Source: Candidatus Zambryskibacteria bacterium RIFOXYC1_FULL_39_10 (GTDB taxonomy: Bacteria; Patescibacteriota; Minisyncoccia; Phycocordibacterales; WO2-35-19). Taken from it: 34,748 bases of DNA. The notes under the pieces were generated by a model, which ran no database searches, was not told the origin of the DNA, and saw only the letters and a list, made by a program, of their open reading frames with translations. Position numbers and translations under genes: made by a program. Shown here in pieces: positions 24,287-33,459 of the stretch; the first letter of the stretch is position 1; every line of letters starts with the position of its first letter. Location of the stretch: assembly GCA_001824275.1 (NCBI GenBank), contig MHWW01000011.1, positions 1-34,748 of the forward strand, read 5' to 3'.

Positions 24287-25546
24287 ATGACAAAGAAAAT
24301 ATTATTAATAATAGGAATACTGATTGTTATCGGAATAGCGGTTTTTATGATTTTCTTTTCTGCACCCGCAACAGAAACAGGGGAGAGTAGAGTGGGATTT
24401 TCAATTAGGGATTATTTACCATTTGGTAACAGTGATAATACTTCAAATAATGCAAGCACTACTGATCAAAACAATAATGGGAATCAGGACGATAATATAG
24501 TAACTACTTTATCAAATCAGCCAATACAAGAGCTCAGGAAGATTTCAAACGAACCTGTAGCAGGTGCAATTGTATTTAATATCGGCACCACCAGCGTAGT
24601 GAGGTTTGTAGAGAAGGGCACTGGTAATGTTTATGAAGCGCGCTCTGATTCAAATCAAATTCTGAGACTCACCAACACCACTATTCCTAAAATTGTCCGA
24701 GCTTTTTGGTTGCCAAGCGGTTCCGGATTTTTGGCCCAAACTTTGATGGCAGAAAATGAAATTATCGAAACCAATTTTGTAAAATTAAACAAAAACCAAG
24801 CCAGCTCCACTGTAGAAAGCCTCACTCCATACAGCACCACTATTGGTAAATTACCAACTGATATAAAAGAAATAACAATCAAGCCAGACGGTTCCAAAAT
24901 TTTTTACTACACTGTGAGTAATTCCGTTTCTAATTGGTATGTCTCTAACCCTGATGGTACGAATAGTAGCTTGGTCGCCTCTAACCCATTAACTGAGTGG
25001 TTACCAAAATGGATTGCAGGAAATGTAGTGATGATGCAAAACAAAGGCAGTTCCAAAAGTCTCGGCTACACCTATTCATTTGATGTCTCTACCAAAAATT
25101 TTAAAAAAGTTGGTACAGGAGCGGCTGGCATTTCTTCCAATCCCAACTCCGACGGCTCTTTGAGTCTTATATCAAATGGCGGTTCTTTGCCTAAATTATT
25201 TTTAGTTGATAATAAAGAAACCACCATAACAGCAGTGAGCGAATACACTTTGGCAGAAAAGTGTGTGTGGTTTAAAGAAAAGAGTCCTAGCGTCCTCTGT
25301 GCCGTGCCATATGACGTACCAAGAGGTGATTACCCTGATGTATGGTACAAAGGGCTCGTTTCAACTTATGACGACATTAAAAGGATTGATTTGACCCTTA
25401 ACACTTCCTCAGATGTCGCTAATCTTTATGGTTTATCTGACGAACAAATTGATGTAGTTGATATAAGCCTCTCTCCAGACGAAACTCACCTCATCTTCCG
25501 CAACAAAATTGATGGGTATTTGTGGCTTTTGAGGATAGAGGAATAA
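24287..25546 (+). CDS. Hypothetical membrane-anchored protein, possible beta-propeller
   Basis: MTKKILLIIGILIVIGIAVFMIFFS anchor, then repeated strand-rich blocks (e.g. ITIKPDGSKIFYYTVS, ISLSPDETHLIFRN). Confidence 0.7.
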   Translation: MTKKILLIIGILIVIGIAVFMIFFSAPATETGESRVGFSIRDYLPFGNSDNTSNNASTTDQNNNGNQDDNIVTTLSNQPIQELRKISNEPVAGAIVFNIGTTSVVRFVEKGTGNVYEARSDSNQILRLTNTTIPKIVRAFWLPSGSGFLAQTLMAENEIIETNFVKLNKNQASSTVESLTPYSTTIGKLPTDIKEITIKPDGSKIFYYTVSNSVSNWYVSNPDGTNSSLVASNPLTEWLPKWIAGNVVMMQNKGSSKSLGYTYSFDVSTKNFKKVGTGAAGISSNPNSDGSLSLISNGGSLPKLFLVDNKETTITAVSEYTLAEKCVWFKEKSPSVLCAVPYDVPRGDYPDVWYKGLVSTYDDIKRIDLTLNTSSDVANLYGLSDEQIDVVDISLSPDETHLIFRNKIDGYLWLLRIEE

Positions 25547-25696
25547 CCTCATCCCGACTGGATAAATCCAGTCTGCCCTCCCCCTAGAAGCAGGGGAAGG
25601 GCTGCATTTCTCCCCTCTCCTGCATCTAGGAGAGGGTCGTTCGCCGTAAGGCGAACGGGGTGAGGTTTTGAAGGAGCGAAGTATTTAGTGAGGTTA
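25544..25696. repeat. Composite palindromic element spanning both convergent stop codons
   Basis: Outer TAACCTCA (25544) / TGAGGTTA (ending 25696); inner hairpins including CCCTCTCCT...AGGAGAGGG and CGTTCGCC-GTAA-GGCGAACG. Confidence 0.85.
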
Positions 25697-26425
25697 AGAA
25701 ACTTTTGCCATCTGTCTCCTTACATAAACATCTTGAGCAATGCCGGCTAGGTTGCTAACCAACCAATAGAGCGCCACAATGGAAGCAATCTTCCAAGATA
25801 TAAAAAATACAACTAATGGCATCGTATACTTCATCTGTTTGGTCATCATTTTAGCAAAATCTTCCTTGCCCACTGGGGTTACAGCAGTGGCGGGCTTGTT
25901 TTTATTATCTATATCTTTAGACGCCAAATGCATCTGCCAGAAGCTTGTGGCTGCGGCCAATAATGCCAAAACAACACTTTTTTGAGATACATCAAACATC
26001 CCCAAGAAAATCATTGATACAGATTCAGGCACTTTTACAAATGAATAGAGTAAATCAGTGTGTATACTTGGCAAACCTGATTGAAAAAATATGTAATAAA
26101 GAGAAAAAATGATTGGAATCTGAATAAGAACAGTCAAAATGCTTGAAAATGGGTTGATTTTGTTAACTCTATAAAACTCCATGGTTTTAACTGCTTGTTC
26201 TTGTTTGTCTTTATATTTATCCTTGATCGCATTCAGTTCTCCTTCTTTCTCTTTCATCCTTGCTTGTGTGACCGTCGCCTTTTTTGAAAGGGGATAGAGG
26301 ACTAACTTTACCAAAAGAGTCAAAATAACTGTTGCAATGCCGGCATCTACCCAACTAATATTCAAAAGAAGGATTAAAATATTATAAAGTGGTGTATATA
26401 TGATCGTTTTGAAAAAAGCTATCAT
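25694..26425 (-). CDS. yidC: Membrane protein insertase YidC/Oxa1
   Basis: YNILILLLNISWVDAGIATVILTLLVKLVLYPLSKKATVTQARMKE, next to rnpA-rpmH. Confidence 0.94.
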   Translation of the reverse strand: MIAFFKTIIYTPLYNILILLLNISWVDAGIATVILTLLVKLVLYPLSKKATVTQARMKEKEGELNAIKDKYKDKQEQAVKTMEFYRVNKINPFSSILTVLIQIPIIFSLYYIFFQSGLPSIHTDLLYSFVKVPESVSMIFLGMFDVSQKSVVLALLAAATSFWQMHLASKDIDNKNKPATAVTPVGKEDFAKMMTKQMKYTMPLVVFFISWKIASIVALYWLVSNLAGIAQDVYVRRQMAKVS

Positions 26426-26437
26426 TATTATTTGTTA

Positions 26438-26779
26438 TTATTTTATTAATCCCGCCTCTTTTAACACTTGTTCAAGATTTTTACTTGTTTCCTCGCTATC
26501 TTTTGGTACTTCTCTGAACGAAAAGACTGCTAATATCTCTGGTTTAATTTCAGAAAGATAGTTTTGGAGTAATCTGTAACCTGTTCGTCTGAGCTTATTT
26601 CTCATTACTGCCTTTTTTGCCACCTTTTTTGATATTGAGAAGCAAAAACGGCTGTTTCTGTTCGTCGGCTCTGTTTTGGACACAAATCTTAACAAAAAAA
26701 GCTTATTTCTAAAGACTTTAGCCTTGTTTTGCAACAAAGAAAACATTTTTCTAGGAATCCTTCTGTTTTGAGGAAGCAT
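26438..26779 (-). CDS. rnpA: Ribonuclease P protein component
   Basis: RFCFSISKKVAKKAVMRNKLRRTGYRLLQ; between yidC and rpmH. Confidence 0.93.
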   Translation of the reverse strand: MLPQNRRIPRKMFSLLQNKAKVFRNKLFLLRFVSKTEPTNRNSRFCFSISKKVAKKAVMRNKLRRTGYRLLQNYLSEIKPEILAVFSFREVPKDSEETSKNLEQVLKEAGLIK

Positions 26780-26786
26780 GGGTAAT

Positions 26787-26921
26787 TTATACCGCTATTT
26801 TTTGGCGACCCTTTCTTCGGCGACTTTTAAGCACTTTTAGCCCGCCCACACTCTTGCTGCGTTTTAAAAAACCGTGAGCCTTTGCTCTTTTTCTTTTTTT
26901 GGGTTGGTATGTGATTGACAT
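26787..26921 (-). CDS. rpmH: 50S ribosomal protein L34 (44 aa, below the ORF-track cutoff)
   Basis: MSITYQPKKRKRAKAHGFLKRSKSVGGLKVLKSRRRKGRQKIAV. Confidence 0.96.
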   Translation of the reverse strand: MSITYQPKKRKRAKAHGFLKRSKSVGGLKVLKSRRRKGRQKIAV

Positions 26922-27053
26922 TTTATTAAATTCTGTGGACCTTATAAATCCTGCCTTGCCAGTAGGTGGATTCTGTTCTATTAATTCTTATTCACAGATT
27001 ATAAACATATTTGATGATAATTACAAGTTCCATTAAAAAAATTTGAATATATA
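26922..27053. other. Probable oriC region (rpmH-dnaA intergenic)
   Basis: rpmH/dnaA flanks, perfect DnaA box TTATTCACA at 26988-26996, AT-rich. Confidence 0.55.
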
Positions 27054-27062
27054 ATGGGACGC

Positions 27063-28406
27063 ATGGACACCAAAGAACTCTGGAACAACATTCTACCAGA
27101 AATAGAATCGTCAGTTTCAAAAGCAAACTTTGCCACTTGGTTTAAAGATACCAAGATCTCCGGTTTTGAAGATGGGGTGGTTTACCTTAGTGTCCCAAAC
27201 ACTTTTGTACAAGAGTGGCTTCTAAAAAAATTTCATCAACTTATCCTGAAACTGCTCAGACAATCTTCGGAATCAATCCATCGACTAGAATATGTAATTA
27301 AAGAAGAGAGTAAACAAAAAAACCAATACATTCCCACCAAAACCTGTTCTCCCACTAGGGAATTGCCTCTTTCTGAACACTATATAAACAAAGACGATAA
27401 TTTAAATCCTCGCTACACATTTGAATCGTTTGTGGTGGGCCCTTTCAACGAGCTTGCCCATGCGGCAGCCCAAGCAGTAATCAAAAACTTAGGCGTCGCC
27501 TATAATCCATTTTTCATATATGGCAACACAGGGCATGGCAAAACTCATTTGATTCAAGCCATCGGTAACGCTGTCAAAGCGGTTGATCCATCAAAGAAAA
27601 TTTTTTACCTTACTTCCGAAAAATTTCAGAATGATTTTGTCTCTTCGATGCTTGCCAACAACATCAATCAGTTTAAAGACAAGTATAGAAAATACGACAT
27701 GCTTATAATGGATGATATCCAGTTTCTCTCCGGTAAAGAAAAAACTCAAGAAGAACTCTTCCATTTGTTTAATACAATGAAAGACAGTAATAAACACATA
27801 GTTTTCTCTAGCGATAAACACCCAAATTTCATTACCGGTTTGGAAGATAGGTTAAAATCAAGATTTGCTGCTGGTATGGTGATTGATATCCCTGCTCCAG
27901 ACCACGAATCAAGAGTGGCTATTATAAAATCAAAATGCTCAAGTATAAATTTGTTTTTAGATGATGAAATCATTGATTATTTGGCTGATTCAATAAAAGG
28001 GAATATTAGAGATTTGGAGGGAGTTATAAACCTAATTGTCTGCCAAACTGAAACCAAAAATAAAACTTTGATTTTAAACGAAGTTAAGGATTTGGTAAAA
28101 AACAGTATAAAACAAAAGAAATTACTTTCTTACAAAGAAGTAGTTAAAATAATCTCTGATTTTTATAAAATTAGTGAAGAAATTATTTATGAAAAAACCC
28201 GAAAGAAAGAAGTTATCAAACCAAGGCAAGTAATAATGTATATTTTGAGAGAAGATTTTTGTATTTCTTACCCATCAATAGGGGAGAAGTTGGGTGGTAG
28301 AGATCATACTACCGTTATCCACTCTTGTGAAAAAATTAAAAAAGATATTCAGGTTGATGAGCTTCTTTCAAAAGAAATACGAGAAATCAGGTCGATGATT
28401 GGTTAA
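27063..28406 (+). CDS. dnaA: Chromosomal replication initiator protein DnaA
   Basis: FIYGNTGHGKTHLIQAIGN, MLIMDDIQFLSGKEKTQEELFHLFN, GGRDHTTVIHSCEKI; ATG at 27063 preferred to 27054. Confidence 0.97.
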   Translation: MDTKELWNNILPEIESSVSKANFATWFKDTKISGFEDGVVYLSVPNTFVQEWLLKKFHQLILKLLRQSSESIHRLEYVIKEESKQKNQYIPTKTCSPTRELPLSEHYINKDDNLNPRYTFESFVVGPFNELAHAAAQAVIKNLGVAYNPFFIYGNTGHGKTHLIQAIGNAVKAVDPSKKIFYLTSEKFQNDFVSSMLANNINQFKDKYRKYDMLIMDDIQFLSGKEKTQEELFHLFNTMKDSNKHIVFSSDKHPNFITGLEDRLKSRFAAGMVIDIPAPDHESRVAIIKSKCSSINLFLDDEIIDYLADSIKGNIRDLEGVINLIVCQTETKNKTLILNEVKDLVKNSIKQKKLLSYKEVVKIISDFYKISEEIIYEKTRKKEVIKPRQVIMYILREDFCISYPSIGEKLGGRDHTTVIHSCEKIKKDIQVDELLSKEIREIRSMIG

Positions 28407-28610
28407 TTAGTTGTTGATAAGATGTTAGTTAGTTGTGATAAAAATGTTTTTAAAAAGTTTATAAGTGTTTAAGATTCAAATTATCATTTTAATATCCACA
28501 TATAATAAATTATTTAATTAAATTAATATGTTTAAAACAAAGGTTAAAAAAAGTAATCCCCAAATTCACCTCTATATATTCTAGGTCCTATTAATTTAAA
28601 TAAAACTAAA

Positions 28611-29711
28611 ATGAAATTAGAATGTAACAAAAACAAAATAGAGTCCGCTATCCAAAAAACAGCTAGATTAGCTAATAAACACCTTACACTCCCAGTTTTG
28701 GCTTGTGTATATTTAGATGCCACAACATCAAACAAACTTATTATAAAAGCTACTAACTTAGATATTGGCCTAGAAGTTGAAGTAAAAATTAAGACTATAG
28801 AAAGTGGAGTAGTAGCAGTCCCAGCAAATGTATTATTGGGAGTATTATCATCAATTAAAGACGATAATCTGGTTATAGAAACAAAAGATAATAATTTAAA
28901 AATAACCGCAAACAAAAATTCAGTTGTTATTAAATGCTTGCCACACGAGGACTTCCCAACTATTCCAAGATTAGAAAATTTAAAATCAATAAAAATTAAA
29001 TCAAATGATTTAATTTTGGGATTTAAATCAGTGTGGTATAGCGCCTCAAACTCAAATATCAAACCCGAACTATCAAGCGTGTATATTTATAAAAATGATA
29101 GTTCATTAGTTTTTGTTTCTACTGATTCATTCCGTTTGGCTGAGAAGAAAATAAACACTAAAGTGCCTGATGATTTTCCTCAAACTCTTATTCCTTATAA
29201 AAATGTCATAGAAATAATTAAGTTGTTTGAAGATTATAAAGATGAGATTGAAGTGATTTTTGATAAAAACCAGATGGCGTTTAAGGTAGACGATATGTAT
29301 TTAGTATCGCGGCTTATTGATGGTTCATTCCCAGATTATAAGCAAATTATTCCCAAGACATACAATACTGCCGCTACTGTCTTAAAAAATGATTTAATAA
29401 ATTCAATCAAAACCTCAAATATTTTTTCAGATGCTCTTAATAAAATAAAATTAAAAGTTGATGTTAAAAATAAGACATTAAACATAGAGTCAAAAAATAA
29501 CGATGTTGGAGAATCCCAGGAATATATAAGCGCCAACACATCAGGTGAAAATGTTGAACTAAACTTCAATAGTAAGTATATAAATGATTGTATGCAATCT
29601 ATTTCATCCGATTCATTAGTTTTGGACTTTGGTGGCGTCGGTAAACCACTTGCTATCAGTGGGGCAACTGATAAAAGTTTTCTTTATATTGTGATGCCTA
29701 TGAATAGGTAA
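28611..29711 (+). CDS. dnaN: DNA polymerase III beta subunit
   Basis: MKLECNKNKIESAIQKTARLANKHLTLPVL, STDSFRLAEKK, LYIVMPMNR C-terminus. Confidence 0.96.
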   Translation: MKLECNKNKIESAIQKTARLANKHLTLPVLACVYLDATTSNKLIIKATNLDIGLEVEVKIKTIESGVVAVPANVLLGVLSSIKDDNLVIETKDNNLKITANKNSVVIKCLPHEDFPTIPRLENLKSIKIKSNDLILGFKSVWYSASNSNIKPELSSVYIYKNDSSLVFVSTDSFRLAEKKINTKVPDDFPQTLIPYKNVIEIIKLFEDYKDEIEVIFDKNQMAFKVDDMYLVSRLIDGSFPDYKQIIPKTYNTAATVLKNDLINSIKTSNIFSDALNKIKLKVDVKNKTLNIESKNNDVGESQEYISANTSGENVELNFNSKYINDCMQSISSDSLVLDFGGVGKPLAISGATDKSFLYIVMPMNR

Positions 29712-29716
29712 TAAAA

Positions 29717-29965
29717 ATGAACAGTATCGCAGGGTTTTTACAGAAATTTTTAAATCTTGAAAAAGATAATAACACCAAATTACTATTAATTTTGGATGCT
29801 ATAAAACAAAAAACTGGTTTAGAATTAACGAAAGAGATTTTAGAAATAAAAGGCGAAACTCTAAAAGTAAATTGTAATCCAGTTTTTAGAAACGAAATTT
29901 TTATGCACAAGTCTGAAATAGAAGACTTGTTAAAAAACTCAAAAATATATTTAAAAATTATATAA
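29717..29965 (+). CDS. Small protein, possible DUF721/DciA-like KH domain
   Basis: EIKGETLKVNCNPVFRNEIFMHKSEIEDLLKN pattern; 5 nt downstream of dnaN. Confidence 0.6.
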   Translation: MNSIAGFLQKFLNLEKDNNTKLLLILDAIKQKTGLELTKEILEIKGETLKVNCNPVFRNEIFMHKSEIEDLLKNSKIYLKII

Positions 29966-30047
29966 CTCACCCCCAACCCCTCTCTTACAACAAGAGAGGG
30001 GATTCGAAAACCTCCTCTTAACTATAAGAGGAGGTAGGAGGAGTTAT
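29962..30047. repeat. GC-rich two-hairpin palindromic element spanning both convergent stop codons
   Basis: Outer ATAACTC/GAGTTAT; inner CCCCTCTCTT-ACAAC-AAGAGAGGGG and CCTCCTCTTA-ACTA-TAAGAGGAGG. Confidence 0.88.
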
Positions 30048-32155
30048 GGATTGAAAGGCAGATCTTGCCACAAGTTGTGGTCTTGGGCCCAAATGCGTAC
30101 GCCATACTCCCAGCGCTCAAATTGAGCGTCTCCTGCGGGATTAGAGGGGTACTCTCCTCGCGGATCGTCTTTATTCACCCAGTTTAATATTGAATGAACA
30201 CCACCAATCACTGTTGTGTTGTTATTTTCAAAACTCCCTCCTTGCCAGATACCTTGTAAAACTGGTTTTATTTGAGTTTTGTCTTCAATTAAAGGTTCCT
30301 CAAATTGTTCATCAGGTAATTTAGCCAAAGCCTGATCCATAAAAGCTCGCCACAGTGGTGCCACGATAAAACCCGCAACCTTCTTTTCCATCGGAGTGTT
30401 ATCGTTGTTGCCCGCCCAAGCACCTACAGCAATACTTGGGGTATACCCAACTATCCAAGCATCTTTATAATTGTTGGTCGTACCGGTTTTGACCGCCACA
30501 TCTCTACTTGGAAAATGAAGAGCAGATGTTTGTCCATATGATGGAGCTCTTGCATCGTTATCAGAAAGAATGCTTGTAATTTTTAAAGCAATTTCTTTGT
30601 CCAGCACTTGAGTATTTTTAACCTCTTTTTTTTCTAAGACATCACCATTTTTATTTTTTATTTCTATAACCGAACCAATATTGGTTTTGACTCCATTGTT
30701 GGCAAAAACTCCATAAGCCCCAGTTATTTCGAGGGGAGTGACCTCGCCACCTCCCAAAACAAGAGTTAACCCATAATCACCTTTATTGCTTAATGATTCA
30801 AGACCCATATCTCTTGCTAATCTTATAGATTCACTAAGACCTGCCAAATACAAAACTTTGACCGACGGCACGTTTATAGATTGAGCCAATGCGCTTCGCA
30901 AAGTGATTGGTCCTCTAAAAATACCGTCGTAATTTTCGGGTGAGTAACAACCATTTTCCATTGTTAAATTGTTTGGCGCACAATTGGTAGAAAATTGAGT
31001 TTTTAAATCAAAAAGCACTGTTTCTGGAGTGTAGCCCTTGGTAAATGCTTTTGCATAAACAAATGGTTTGATGGTGGAACCCGGCTGTCTTTTGGCCAAA
31101 GTTACATTAAAAGCACCATCAATCTCTTCATCAAAATAGTCTCTTGAGCCAACCATAGTGAGTATCTCCCCATTTCTTGGATCTATTGCCACCAATGCAG
31201 TATTTTCGGCATTGAAGTTTTTCTTATTTGTTAGAGCGTAATCAAGAGCGATTTTTTCACCAATTGATTGCAAATCATAGTCTAGTGTAGTCGTCACTCG
31301 TAAGCCCCCACTATTGATAGCTTCTTCTCCATATTTATTTTTAATATAATCGATTACATAGAAAACAAAATGAGGGGCTTTGATACTAGAGTCGCCCTTT
31401 GCGACAAAATTAACTTTCTCTAAAATAGCCGAATCGTATTCTTCTTGAGTTATAAATTCACTTCTAAGCATTTCTCTAAGAACAAGATTTTTTCTTTCTT
31501 CCAATCGTTCTTTATTCTTACCATACGGAGAATAGAAAGTGGGTGCTTTAGGCAAAGCGGCCAAATAAGCCGCCTCACTGAGTGATACTTCAGAAGAGGA
31601 CTTACCAAAAAATGCCTGACTTGCTTCCTCAACCCCATAAATTACTCCTCCGTAGGGTATCTCATTTAGATACATTGAAAGTATTTCATCCTTGGGCATC
31701 ACCTGTTCTAATTTGACCGCTATGACCCACTCCTTAAGCTTCCTGGAAATAAGTTTCTCTGAAGTTAGTAATGAATTTTTTACAACTTGTTGGGTAATGG
31801 TTGAGCCCCCCTGAGAAAAGTCTAATGATAAAATATTTACCAAAGTTGCTCTGATAAAAGCTGTTGGTTTGACCCCTATGTGACTATAAAATTCCTTATC
31901 TTCAATGGCGATAGTAGCATTTTTTATATGCCTAGATATTTGTTCAATAGGCACAATGCTCCTCCTTACATCGCCTCCTGTGTCATAGAGCAAAATTTCC
32001 CCAGTTCGGTCGTAGATTTTGGTTGATTCGCTTACCCGTCTTTCCCTAATTGATTCTGAAGTAGGTACTTTAAAAGAACTAACCCAAAAGAGCATTATGG
32101 CGCCTATAACCAAAAAGACTGATATAAAAAGCATTAATAAGTTCTTTTTTAACAT
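30044..32155 (-). CDS. Class A penicillin-binding protein (PBP1A family)
   Basis: ATIAIEDKEFYSHIGVKPTAFIRA, GGSTITQQVVKN, KRQPGSTIKPFVYAKAF, VKTGTTNNYKDAWIVGYTP. Confidence 0.96.
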   Translation of the reverse strand: MLKKNLLMLFISVFLVIGAIMLFWVSSFKVPTSESIRERRVSESTKIYDRTGEILLYDTGGDVRRSIVPIEQISRHIKNATIAIEDKEFYSHIGVKPTAFIRATLVNILSLDFSQGGSTITQQVVKNSLLTSEKLISRKLKEWVIAVKLEQVMPKDEILSMYLNEIPYGGVIYGVEEASQAFFGKSSSEVSLSEAAYLAALPKAPTFYSPYGKNKERLEERKNLVLREMLRSEFITQEEYDSAILEKVNFVAKGDSSIKAPHFVFYVIDYIKNKYGEEAINSGGLRVTTTLDYDLQSIGEKIALDYALTNKKNFNAENTALVAIDPRNGEILTMVGSRDYFDEEIDGAFNVTLAKRQPGSTIKPFVYAKAFTKGYTPETVLFDLKTQFSTNCAPNNLTMENGCYSPENYDGIFRGPITLRSALAQSINVPSVKVLYLAGLSESIRLARDMGLESLSNKGDYGLTLVLGGGEVTPLEITGAYGVFANNGVKTNIGSVIEIKNKNGDVLEKKEVKNTQVLDKEIALKITSILSDNDARAPSYGQTSALHFPSRDVAVKTGTTNNYKDAWIVGYTPSIAVGAWAGNNDNTPMEKKVAGFIVAPLWRAFMDQALAKLPDEQFEEPLIEDKTQIKPVLQGIWQGGSFENNNTTVIGGVHSILNWVNKDDPRGEYPSNPAGDAQFERWEYGVRIWAQDHNLWQDLPFNP

Positions 32156-32200
32156 ATATATATATTATGCCAAAATTCGAAATTATGGTAGCATTTTTAT

Positions 32201-33427
32201 ATGTTTGGCACTAATAAACCAAAAATAATAACTGATGAGGATATAATAGAGGAAATTTTGACACGGGGGGTAGAAAAGGTATACCCCAATAAGGCTGCAT
32301 TTAAGGAAGTTTTGATGTCGGGCAAAGAGATTAGGCTTTATTATGGAATTGACCCAACGGGCAGTACTTTACATCTTGGTCATCTGGTCCAACTTCTTAA
32401 ATTAAGAAAGTTTCAAGATCTTGGTCATGAAGTCATTATTTTGATTGGTGATTTTACGGCGCAAATTGGAGATCCCACAGATAAACAAGCAACCAGAAAA
32501 CCTCTTACTCATCAACAAGTTTTGGAGAATGCAAAAGGATATAAAAAACAGATTAGTAAGATTTTGGATTTAGGAAAATCAAATATTCGTTTTGTCCACA
32601 ACGAAAAATGGACAAATAAACTCACACCAGAAGATCTTCTAGAACTAGCTTCTCATTTTACGGTTTCAAACCTGCTTACTAGGGATATGTTTCAGGAAAG
32701 AATTAAAGCGGGTCGAGAAGTTTATGTTCATGAATTTCTTTACCCCATTTTTCAGGCATATGATGCTGTGACAATGGAGGTTGATTTGCAGATTGGGGGT
32801 AACGATCAAATGTTTAATATGCTCGCTGGTCGTGATTTGATGAAAAGAAAAAAGAACAAAGAAATGTTTGTTTTAACTACAAAATTATTAATAGACCCAA
32901 CTGGTAAAAAAATGGGGAAAACCGAAGATAATATGATAACCCTAAATGACTCAGCCAATGACATGTTTGGTAAAGTAATGAGCTGGCCTGACAGCATGAT
33001 TTCTTTGGGTTTTGAAATGGTCACCAATATTTCTGATGAAGAAATTAAATCAATACAATCAGAATTTGAAACCGGAAAATCAAATCCAAAAGAATACAAA
33101 ATAACCTTAGCAAAAGAGATTGTTAAAATATGTCATGGGAAAGAAGCAGCTCAAAAAGCCGCGGAGACGTTTATAAACACTTTTAGTAAAGGGGAGTTTC
33201 CAGAGGATGCACAAATTATAAATGTTTCAAAAGAAGAAAAAATAATGGATATTTTGGTAGAAAAAAAAGTTGTTGAATCGAAATCTGAATTTAGGCGCTT
33301 GGTTGAAGCGGGAGCCGTCTCAGATTACCCAGACAAAAAAATAAATGACCCAAACGAGACAGTAGGGGAAGGAGAGAGAAAAATCAAAATAGGCAAAAAA
33401 ACTTTTGTTGTTTTAAAATCAAGTTAA
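32201..33427 (+). CDS. tyrS: Tyrosyl-tRNA synthetase
   Basis: YYGIDPTGSTLHLGHLVQL, GDFTAQIGDPTDK, QIGGNDQMFNMLAGRDL, KMGKTEDN, S4 domain. Confidence 0.96.
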   Translation: MFGTNKPKIITDEDIIEEILTRGVEKVYPNKAAFKEVLMSGKEIRLYYGIDPTGSTLHLGHLVQLLKLRKFQDLGHEVIILIGDFTAQIGDPTDKQATRKPLTHQQVLENAKGYKKQISKILDLGKSNIRFVHNEKWTNKLTPEDLLELASHFTVSNLLTRDMFQERIKAGREVYVHEFLYPIFQAYDAVTMEVDLQIGGNDQMFNMLAGRDLMKRKKNKEMFVLTTKLLIDPTGKKMGKTEDNMITLNDSANDMFGKVMSWPDSMISLGFEMVTNISDEEIKSIQSEFETGKSNPKEYKITLAKEIVKICHGKEAAQKAAETFINTFSKGEFPEDAQIINVSKEEKIMDILVEKKVVESKSEFRRLVEAGAVSDYPDKKINDPNETVGEGERKIKIGKKTFVVLKSS

Positions 33428-33457
33428 ACAAAAAACTCCCCAAGGAGTTTTTTGTTT
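33426..33457. terminator. Bidirectional Rho-independent terminator
   Basis: AAACAAAAAACTCC-CCAA-GGAGTTTTTTGTTT, overlapping the tyrS stop. Confidence 0.92.
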
Positions 33458-33459
33458 AG

